Below, one piece after another: positions 1 to 6,300 of a stretch of 12,848 nucleotides of DNA. The stretch is from assembly GCA_002779065.1 (NCBI GenBank), contig PEXL01000018.1, positions 1-12,848 of the forward strand. The letters are read 5' to 3'. The position numbers were made by a program, and so were the translations under genes. Under the pieces are notes generated by a model that saw nothing but the letters and a program-made list of their open reading frames with translations, had not been told where the DNA came from and did no database searches. Numbering within the stretch: the first letter of the stretch is position 1; each line of letters begins with the position of its first letter. Source of the stretch: Candidatus Diapherotrites archaeon CG08_land_8_20_14_0_20_34_12. GTDB lineage: Archaea; Iainarchaeota; Iainarchaeia; Iainarchaeales; 0-14-0-20-34-12.

Positions 1-15
1 ATATCATAGTCATAG

Positions 16-1314
16 TTGATCACACTAAATAGAGGTGCAAACCTCTATTTAGTTCTGTTTATATATCATTTCTACAGAACCGCAGCAATTGAACCACGCG
101 CGAAATATACTAAAAGGCCAAGAGAAGGAGCACTTGGCGTGGTTAAACGGCTTATGAGATTGACAAGGGGAAGAATGACTGTTGGTAATGACCTTGGTTA
201 TGCTGAAATGCATGCGGAAGCAGAGTGGGCAAGGCATCAATTAGCTAATTTATTAAATTTTCAGTTAGGGGAAAGAAAAAATGCAATGAGGGTTAATGCC
301 AGTGCATTTAACCTAAGCGGAGGAAACACAGGAACTTTACAATTAGTTACAAGTGCTATTGGTTTGGCAAGGCCTTTCAAAAAGAAAGGTCAAAGAACAA
401 TCTTAATGCCTGAGCCAAACTATTGGGGCTTTGGTCCGCAATTGGGGGCAGGGGCTACATTTAGAAGTGTGATGGTTCCAACAAACACTGAAAGAGGATT
501 TTCTGATTATATTGACAGGATGAAGCAAACAAACCCTGATATTGTTTATATTATGAAGCCAGATAATCCTAGCGGCTTTTATGTTAAAGATAAACATATT
601 GTAAGATTGGCAAGAGAATTGCCAAAAGATTCTGTTTTGTTTGTAGATATGACTATTGCATCAAGCAACAAATATGATACTAGAACCCCATTACAAAAGG
701 TTGCTGATTTAATGGCCCAAGTAGGTAAAGCACCAAAAGTAGTGTACTTTGTTTCTGCTTCAAAGGAATACCAAAGGGTAAGGGAAAGGGTTGGGATAAC
801 AGTAACTGCGAATGATAGATTAGAGCGCTTCTTAAATAGGCCAACCGAATTTATGGATCCTGAAATGAAAAGAAGATTTCCTGCTGGATTAATATTTGAT
901 GATAAATCAGTACCGCAAAAACTGGAAAGAACAGTCAGAGAAATGACAAGAAATGAATTAGGGATTTCAAAATTAGGTGTGCCGGTAAGATATCCCCTAA
1001 CAAAAGCAGCATTAAGGGAAGGATATGGAATACTTGAACAACGGGCAAAGGAAATGGGATTAGGAACAGTAAAAGATGCTGCTGGTTCATTTACCATACT
1101 AACCTTGCCTGAAGGAGTCAAAGGAAAGGATGTATTGCAATGGGCTTTGGATAATAAAGTATGGAATAAAGAAGACTCACCATTTACCCTATCAGATATT
1201 GCAGAAAATCAGCTTAGGCTATTTATGGCTTATCCTAAAACATTAGACCGATGGTTAGATGTACTTGAAACTTACTTAAGGGAAAAGGGAAAATTACCTG
1301 AATTAACGCGTTAA
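16..1314 (+). CDS. PLP-dependent aminotransferase, class I/II-like (start uncertain)
   Basis: This is a fold-type I aminotransferase-like protein. Numbering from the TTG at 16, it has a glycine-rich SGGNTG segment near residues 101-106 (usual cofactor-phosphate loop), PEPNYWGF near 132-139, an NPSG motif at 184-187 whose Asn contacts PLP, Asp211 in LFVDMT (pyridine nitrogen partner), SASKEY with candidate Schiff-base Lys250, then RERVG. Arg401 in LRLFMAYP sits where the carboxylate-binding Arg of aspartate aminotransferases is found. The essential residues are therefore present, but the substrate cannot be told. The start is doubtful: codon 13-15 is an in-frame stop, no Shine-Dalgarno precedes TTG 16, and a strong hairpin covers 24-53. 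Other in-frame starts are GTG 139 (AAGGAG 8 nt upstream) and ATG 154, yet residues before 154 still look like protein. The 5' end may be frameshifted or truncated. It is separated from the translation genes by about 200 bases and probably belongs to another unit. Confidence 0.75.
   Translation: MITLNRGANLYLVLFIYHFYRTAAIEPRAKYTKRPREGALGVVKRLMRLTRGRMTVGNDLGYAEMHAEAEWARHQLANLLNFQLGERKNAMRVNASAFNLSGGNTGTLQLVTSAIGLARPFKKKGQRTILMPEPNYWGFGPQLGAGATFRSVMVPTNTERGFSDYIDRMKQTNPDIVYIMKPDNPSGFYVKDKHIVRLARELPKDSVLFVDMTIASSNKYDTRTPLQKVADLMAQVGKAPKVVYFVSASKEYQRVRERVGITVTANDRLERFLNRPTEFMDPEMKRRFPAGLIFDDKSVPQKLERTVREMTRNELGISKLGVPVRYPLTKAALREGYGILEQRAKEMGLGTVKDAAGSFTILTLPEGVKGKDVLQWALDNKVWNKEDSPFTLSDIAENQLRLFMAYPKTLDRWLDVLETYLREKGKLPELTR
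24..53 (+). repeat. Perfect 13-bp inverted repeat with GCAA loop
   Basis: ACTAAATAGAGGT at 24-36 is exactly complementary to ACCTCTATTTAGT at 41-53, leaving a GCAA loop at 37-40. As RNA this is a stable hairpin capped by a GNRA tetraloop. It overlaps the first possible codons of the aminotransferase frame, so either translation starts downstream or the hairpin is in the leader or in the 3' end of an upstream gene outside the window. A fold-back artefact near a contig end is also possible. The pairing is seen directly; its function is unknown. Confidence 0.7.
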
Positions 1315-1350
1315 GTCTAGTTTTCTGGATTATTCAAGCACAATACTCAT

Positions 1351-1359
1351 TTATTTAAA
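1351..1359 (+). promoter_or_regulatory. Candidate TATA box for the L7Ae transcript
   Basis: TTATTTAAA lies about 160 bases before the L7Ae start, in the gap after the aminotransferase. An archaeal TATA box places the transcription start about 25 bases downstream, near 1380. That would put the whole triplex-like element and the kink-turn candidate in a leader of roughly 130 nt. The region is AT-rich, so a chance match is possible. Confidence 0.35.
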
Positions 1360-1417
1360 CCTTTCTTAAGGCTATTTGTTATTAAAAGTCTATTTCTAAA
1401 GGAAAGTGCCGTATAGG

Positions 1418-1474
1418 TCTCTTTCTCTTTTGAAAACCTATATTTTCTCTTTCTTTAAAAAAAGAAAGAGAAAA
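1418..1474 (+). promoter_or_regulatory. Y-Y-R triplex-like leader element, copy 1 (upstream of L7Ae)
   Basis: Three tracts are visible: Y1 at 1418-1431, Y2 at 1443-1456 (TTTTCTCTTTCTTT) and R at 1461-1474 (AAAGAAAGAGAAAA). Y2 and R are perfect complements and make a 14-bp hairpin with an AAAA loop. Y1 (TCTCTTTCTCTTTT) is the mirror image of Y2 with one mismatch in 14, so it runs parallel to R with T opposite A and C opposite G, as a pyrimidine-motif third strand needs. The linker at 1432-1442 is GAAAACCTATA. Part of Y1 can alternatively pair antiparallel with R (about 9 bp). Also, TATAGGT at 1412-1418 can pair with ACCTATA at 1436-1442; that small hairpin would compete with the triplex. The second copy near 2122 has the same layout and linker length. 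The tracts and symmetry are seen; triplex formation and regulation are inferred. Confidence 0.55.
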
Positions 1475-1480
1475 GATGGT

Positions 1481-1506
1481 GACCTGTGACTTTAATAAAG
1501 GAGGTT
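1481..1506 (+). promoter_or_regulatory. Kink-turn candidate over the L7Ae ribosome-binding site
   Basis: The segment matches the kink-turn plan in order: C-stem ACC (1482-1484), three-nucleotide bulge TGT (1485-1487), GA (1488-1489), NC-stem CTTT (1490-1493), loop AAT, NC-stem AAAG (1497-1500), GA (1501-1502), C-stem GGT (1503-1505), with an extra G-U closing pair (1481/1506). The tandem GA/GA is the L7Ae recognition core. The 3' half contains the Shine-Dalgarno AAAGGAGG, so folding would hide it. Archaeal L7Ae is known to bind a weak kink-turn in its own leader and repress translation, and the next gene here is L7Ae. The stems are short, as expected if folding needs the protein. Confidence 0.7.
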
Positions 1507-1512
1507 TTTCAA

Positions 1513-1872
1513 ATGGCTGAATTTGACGTGCCAAAAGAAATAATGGAATCCCAGCTTGCCTTGCTTAGGAAAATCAGCAAGACAGGAAAAGTAAAGGTTG
1601 GGATTAACGAAGTAACAAAGGCAATTGAAAGGGAAAAGGCAAAGTTTGTATTGATTGCAACCGATGTCAATCCAAAAGAAATAGTAATGCATTTGCCAAT
1701 GTTATGCGTAGAAAAAAAAGTTCCTTATTCTTTTGTTGAATCAAAGGAAGAATTAGGAAAAAGCGCTGGCTTAAATGTATCAACAGCATCTGTTGCTGTT
1801 ACTGATGAAGGCAGAGACGGAAAAAAGGATTTGCTTGATTTGGTAAAAAAGCTAGAAGAGATAAAGAAATAA
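1513..1872 (+). CDS. rpl7ae: Ribosomal protein L7Ae (kink-turn-binding protein)
   Basis: A 119-residue protein with the L7Ae/L30e fold. In archaea it is part of the large subunit and the core kink-turn-binding protein of box C/D and H/ACA snoRNPs and of RNase P. Family features are GINEVTKAIEREKAKFVLIATDVNP in the middle, the MLCVEKKVPY segment and the SVAVTDEG region of the RNA-binding face. I chose ATG 1513 rather than the upstream GTG 1486: AAAGGAGG ends 8 bases before it, the protein then begins MAEFDVPKEI, and 1486 falls inside the kink-turn candidate. It starts a cluster with S28e two bases on from its stop codon's ribosome-binding site. It is probably autoregulated through the leader kink-turn. 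Length is normal for the family. Confidence 0.96.
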   Translation: MAEFDVPKEIMESQLALLRKISKTGKVKVGINEVTKAIEREKAKFVLIATDVNPKEIVMHLPMLCVEKKVPYSFVESKEELGKSAGLNVSTASVAVTDEGRDGKKDLLDLVKKLEEIKK

Positions 1873-1884
1873 AGGTGAATTATA

Positions 1885-2091
1885 ATGGATGAAGGAACAC
1901 CAGCAGAGGTTGTTGAGATAATACGAAGAACAGGTGTTCAGGGAGAAATCACCCAAGTAATGGCAAAAATCCTTGATGGCCCGGAAAAAGGAAGGATCAA
2001 AAGAAGGAATGTAAAAGGATTGGTCAGAAAGGGCGATGTAATTGTTCTCTTGAGCACTGAAAGAGAGGCTGCCGAAATCAAGGCAAGATAA
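1885..2091 (+). CDS. rps28e: 30S ribosomal protein S28e
   Basis: A 68-residue small-subunit protein located on the platform near the mRNA exit channel. The family pattern is clear: AEVVEIIRRTGVQGEITQVMAKIL, then GRIKRRNVKGLVRKGDVIVLL, ending in the basic/acidic tail REAAEIKAR. Length is typical (about 65-75). GGTGA at 1874-1878 stands 6 bases before the ATG and begins only two bases after the L7Ae stop, so the two genes are co-transcribed. L7Ae-S28e-L24e is a conserved archaeal order. Here the usual short gap to L24e is enlarged by the second Y-Y-R element. Confidence 0.96.
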   Translation: MDEGTPAEVVEIIRRTGVQGEITQVMAKILDGPEKGRIKRRNVKGLVRKGDVIVLLSTEREAAEIKAR

Positions 2092-2121
2092 TTTAATTAG
2101 AATTATTTATTCTAAAGTCAG

Positions 2122-2185
2122 TTTCTTTCTTTTCTTTTGGTAACCTACATTTTCTTTTCTTTCTTTTTAAAGAAAGAAAAGAAAA
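2122..2185 (+). promoter_or_regulatory. Y-Y-R triplex-like leader element, copy 2 (upstream of L24e)
   Basis: Y1 at 2122-2138 (TTTCTTTCTTTTCTTTT) is an exact 17/17 mirror of Y2 at 2150-2166 (TTTTCTTTTCTTTCTTT), and R at 2169-2185 (AAAGAAAGAAAAGAAAA) is the exact complement of Y2. The tip of the hairpin must open because only two bases separate the arms. The linker GGTAACCTACA (2139-2149) is 11 nt, the same length as in copy 1 and sharing AACCTAYA. R is followed by GATGGTGA (2193-2200), also present after copy 1, and here this supplies the L24e ribosome-binding site. The bases TTCTAAAG precede both copies. Tract sequences differ from copy 1, but mirror and complement relations are both kept. 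Y1 could also pair antiparallel with R over about 12 bp. If transcription starts near here rather than reading through from S28e, the RNA form would be lost. Confidence 0.55.
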
Positions 2186-2205
2186 GGCGGGAGATGGTGA
2201 TATAG

Positions 2206-2376
2206 ATGAAATGTTCATTTTGCGGAAATGAAATACCTAAGGGAAAAGGTACTTTATTCGTAAGAAAAACTGGTAGAAAATATTATTTCTGTTCAAAGAA
2301 ATGCGAAAAAAACTTGATTAAATTGGAGAGAGACCCAAGAAAATTCAAGTGGACAGGATATTATGGCAAAGATTAA
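2206..2376 (+). CDS. rpl24e: 50S ribosomal protein L24e
   Basis: A 56-residue zinc-binding large-subunit protein. It begins MKCSFCGNEIPKGKGTLFV and carries two cysteine pairs, Cys3/Cys6 and Cys29/Cys33 (FCSKKC), the zinc site of the L24e/TRASH-like fold. The end RDPRKFKWTGYYGKD is a family hallmark. GGTGA at 2196-2200 lies 5 bases before the ATG. It sits between S28e and Ndk as in many archaea. Its own upstream gap holds the second triplex-like element, so it may be regulated separately from L7Ae-S28e. Length is normal for archaeal L24e (55-70). Confidence 0.95.
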   Translation: MKCSFCGNEIPKGKGTLFVRKTGRKYYFCSKKCEKNLIKLERDPRKFKWTGYYGKD

Positions 2377-2422
2377 AATATTCAAGTAATGGAAAATTAA
2401 AAAAATAAATGGAGGAGTTAGA

Positions 2423-2887
2423 ATGGAGAAAACTCTTTTGATAATAAAACCTGATGCAATTAACAGAGGGATGATGGGCAATATAATCACAAGGATTGAA
2501 CATAAAGGATTGATTATTGCTGGAATTAAAATGGAACTTTTAAAACCAGAGAAATTAAAGAAACACTATGCACAGCATGAAGGCAAATCATTCTTTGATG
2601 AATTAATAAAATATATGTCATCTATCCCATCAGTTTTACTCTTAATTGAAGGAAGGGAAGCTATTGCAGTAATGAGAAAATTGGTTGGGGCAACTGATGG
2701 AATAAGGGCAGAGCCAGGTACAATAAGGGGGGATTACTCTTTAAGTACCCAAAATAACCTGATACATGCATCTGAAAGTGCAGAAGCTGCACAAAAAGAA
2801 ATAGCATTATTTTTCAGTAAAGATGAAATATATAAGTACAAAAAAATGGGCTTAGAATGGATCTATAGCTCAAATGAAAATAAGTAG
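2423..2887 (+). CDS. ndk: Nucleoside diphosphate kinase
   Basis: A 154-residue kinase that transfers the gamma-phosphate from NTPs to NDPs through a phosphohistidine. The active-site His115 sits in NNLIHASESAEAA (family form NxxHxSDS; here Glu replaces the usual Asp). Other contacts are in place: Lys9 in IIKPDA, Tyr49, Arg85, Thr91, Arg102 and Asn112. GGAGG at 2411-2416 precedes the ATG. The dUTPase starts 8 bases after its stop. Ndk is a usual member of the L7Ae-S28e-L24e-Ndk-IF5B order. It would supply GTP for the initiation factors and, with dUTPase, keep dNTP pools in order. Confidence 0.96.
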   Translation: MEKTLLIIKPDAINRGMMGNIITRIEHKGLIIAGIKMELLKPEKLKKHYAQHEGKSFFDELIKYMSSIPSVLLLIEGREAIAVMRKLVGATDGIRAEPGTIRGDYSLSTQNNLIHASESAEAAQKEIALFFSKDEIYKYKKMGLEWIYSSNENK

Positions 2888-2895
2888 AAGAGAAA

Positions 2896-3330
2896 ATGGC
2901 TACAGTACTTATAAATAAAATCACTGAAAGTGCGAAAATTCCTGCATATGCACATGAAGAAGATGCTGGCATGGATTTATTTTCAGATGAAAATGCAACA
3001 ATCAAGCAAAATGAAATAAAATGCATAAGTACAGGCATTAGGATTGAATTGCCAAAAGATATTGAAGGGCAGGTAAGGCCAAAAAGCGGTTTAGCTTTAA
3101 ACTATGGCCTTACTGTGCTTAATACTCCTGGAACAATTGACCCTAATTACAGGGGGGAAATAAAAGTAATTTTGATAAATTTAGGAAAAGAAATATATGA
3201 AGTAAAAAAGGGGACAAAGATTGCCCAACTGATATTTAACAAAATTGAAAAACCTGAAATTAAAATTGTGGAAAAATTAAGCGAGACAAAAAGGAATGAA
3301 AAAGGATTTGGAAGCACTGGCTTAACCTAA
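2896..3330 (+). CDS. dut: Deoxyuridine 5'-triphosphate nucleotidohydrolase (dUTPase)
   Basis: A 144-residue trimeric-type dUTPase that hydrolyses dUTP to dUMP and pyrophosphate. All five motifs are visible: (1) DAGMDL at 23-28; (2) RPKSGLA at 61-67; (3) NTPGTIDPNYRGE at 76-88 with catalytic Asp82 and Tyr85; (4) GTKIAQLIF at 106-114; (5) RNEKGFGSTG at 133-142, the glycine-rich flap that closes over the substrate. Length fits the homotrimeric family rather than the dCTP-deaminase-like longer members. It lies 8 bases after ndk and 18 bases before aIF5B, so it is probably part of the same transcript. Its presence between Ndk and IF5B is not the common archaeal arrangement. Confidence 0.95.
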   Translation: MATVLINKITESAKIPAYAHEEDAGMDLFSDENATIKQNEIKCISTGIRIELPKDIEGQVRPKSGLALNYGLTVLNTPGTIDPNYRGEIKVILINLGKEIYEVKKGTKIAQLIFNKIEKPEIKIVEKLSETKRNEKGFGSTGLT

Positions 3331-3348
3331 AAATGAGGAAGAAAATAT

Positions 3349-6300
3349 ATGATAAGGCAACCGATAATTACTGTTCTTGGGCATATTGACCATGGAAAAT
3401 GCATTAGTGGAGATTCACAGATATTTTTGGCCAACGGCAGGATAAAAACAATTAAAGCACTATTTGAGGAATTTAAAGACAAGGCAGAAATTTTGTTGGA
3501 TGATGACGGAATTGCTTTGCAATTAAGAGAAAATCTCTATGCATTTGGGGAAGAAAACGGAAAAATAAAGCCTGTGCTAATTTCGCATATTTGGAAACTC
3601 AAAAAAGAAAGACTAATGGCAATAAAAACCCGGACAGGGGGAAGCATAAAGACCACGCCTGAACATCCCTTTCTAACAATAGATAAAAATTTCTCGATTA
3701 TCTACAAGCAAGCAAAGGATGTGGAAATTAGGGAATATGTTGCAGTTCCTGCGGAAACGAAAGTTACTATAAACGCTAAAGGATTTGATGAAATTAAGGC
3801 AATGTTTATAGAAAAATTGGCAGAAAACCCTGAGATATTAATCTTTGTTGATAATGAATTAAATATCGAAATAAAAACCGCAATGGCAAATATCAATATC
3901 TCTGCTAATGGCTTAATAAGCAATCAATACCACGCTTTTAAAAATAACAGATTTAGGTTAAATGAATTTATCCCTCTAGCCAGACAGTTAGGTATAAAGC
4001 CGGAAACGATTTATGAGCATACAAAATGCATAAAACATTCTTCAAAAAAACAGAGGGCTAGCCACAGAAGCACTAAAATCGAGCTACCTAAGACTGAAAA
4101 AGAATTTAAGGAAATGTTATATGTTATTGGAATGATTTGGGGAGATGGCTCATTACAAAATGCGCAATTAAATAGCAATGATGCTGAATTACTAAAAAAA
4201 TATAAAGAGTTTTTTGAAAATTCATTAAAGGTAAAATGCGGGGTGTGCAGGAAACGCACTTGCTATGAAGCACAGCAGTATGGCTGGAAAACATTCAAGG
4301 TAATGCTGGAAAGTGTTTTTGATTTTCCAACAAAGAATAAATGTGAAAGCATAACTTGTCCACAAATACTGCAGGAAATGCCAAATGAATACATAGCGCC
4401 GTTTATTCAAGGGTATTTTGACACTGACGGCTATGTTGACAGAAATGCTGCTGTTGAGGTTAGTTCGGCAAGCGAAAGCATGATTACCGGACTTAATTAT
4501 TTATTGTTCAGGTTTGGCATTAATTCAAAAATATATACAAAAACAGGGTTAGGGAAAAAATATTATGTTCTTCATATTTCAGGAAGAAATGCTATCAACA
4601 GCTTTGTAAACCAGATAAATTTTTCCCTTAAAAGAAAAAGGGACAGATTAAACACAGATAAGACAACTACAAATAGAGTATTTGAACTAACACCAATATC
4701 GGGAACCGAGATAGCTAACTTGAGAAAGGGATTAAGCATACTTGCAACGGAATTAAGAATACCATACCTTAAAAAGATTGAAAGCTATGAAATGATTTCA
4801 ATCCCCTGCCTTAAAAAATTTACAAAAAGCGTGCAAGCAATTATCGGAAAAGAAGAGTTCCAAAAGAAATTGGCAGAAAAAATAAGGGTGCTTGAACTAT
4901 TAAAAGAAGAAAGAGTTTATGGGGAGCTTTATAAAACTGCTAACATAACCCACAGAAGATTGGTGAATTATATATTGGGGTTTAAGAATGATGGATTCCT
5001 GATAGAATCTAACAAAAAATACAAAACAAGCCCTTATGGAATTGAAACGCTTAATAAATGGCATGGATTCGGGAAAAATAAAGTCCAAAAGCAGTTACTA
5101 AATTTAATAAATATTGTTGAATCGGAATTACGATTTGTGCAGGTGATTAACACAGAAGAAATAGCTAATACTGAAGAATTTGTTTATGATTTAACACAGC
5201 CAAAAACCCATAATTTCATTGCAAATGGTTTCGTTATACACAACACAAAATTGCTTGACCGTATTAGAGGCACAACATTAGCTGATAGGGAAGCCGGAAG
5301 AATCACCCAGCACATAGGGGCAACTGAAGTGCCTCTAAGGATTATTGATAAAATTTCCGGAGAATTAATTAAGAAATTCGGATTTTCAGTTAATATCCCA
5401 GGACTTTTATTTATAGATACGCCTGGGCATGCAGCTTTTACAAATCTAAGAAAACGGGGGGGAAGCATTGCTGATTTGGCAATTGTGGTTGTGGATGCTA
5501 CCCAAGGTTTTCAGCCGCAGACAATCGAGGCAGTTAATATTCTTAAAACATATAAAACACCATTTATCGTTGCACTTAATAAAATTGATAAAGTATCGGA
5601 ATGGAATTCTGTTACTGGCTCTTTTTTAGCAAATGAAAAAAATCAGACAAAAAGCGCGCAGAATATTCTGGATGAAAAAGTATATCAGATAGTTTCCTTG
5701 CTTTATGGCTTTGGATTTGAATCAGAAAGATTTGACAGAATTACTGATTTTAAAAAACAAATTGCAATTGTCCCTATTTCTGCAATTGTAGGAGAGGGAA
5801 TTCCTGAAATACTTATGATGCTTACAGGATTAAGCCAGAGATTCCTAAAGGACGAACTTGAAATAGCTGAAAATGCTGAAGGAAAAGGCACTGTTCTTGA
5901 AGTTAAAGAGGAAAGGGGACTGGGAATTACCGTTGATGTTATTTTGTATCAAGGATCATTAAAGGTTAGCGATACTATTGTTGTTGGCGGAAAAAATGGG
6001 ATTATTGAAACAAAAATAAGGGCATTATTAAAACCAAAGCCATTATCTGAAATAAGGGATCCAAAAAGCAAATTTGATTCGGTATCAGAAATATTTGCTG
6101 CTTCTGGAATTAAGATTAGCGCACCATTTTTGGAAGAGGCTATTTCTGGCTCCCCATTAATAAAAGGAAATTCACCGGAACATAAACAACTTATTTTGGA
6201 TGAAATAAAGGCGATAAAGATTGATACTGAACAAGAAGGGGTAATTGCTAAGGTTGATGCTTTGGGTTCTTTAGAAGCATTTGTCCATTTAATGAAAGAA

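Noticed and set aside
579..1121. Long minus-strand open frame (180 codons) opposite the aminotransferase
   Set aside because: It is antisense to a gene with clear catalytic motifs, shows no recognisable domain, and similar minus-strand frames occur opposite all the real genes.
1486..1512. GTG 1486 as the start of L7Ae, adding nine residues (MTLIKEVFQ)
   Set aside because: It lies within the kink-turn candidate, has only 3 bases to the nearest GGTGA, and AAAGGAGG is well placed for ATG 1513.
1315..1512. Search for a tRNA or other structured RNA gene in the longest gene-free gap
   Set aside because: No cloverleaf or TTCGA-type arm was found; the gap holds a TATA-like box, the Y-Y-R element and the kink-turn candidate.
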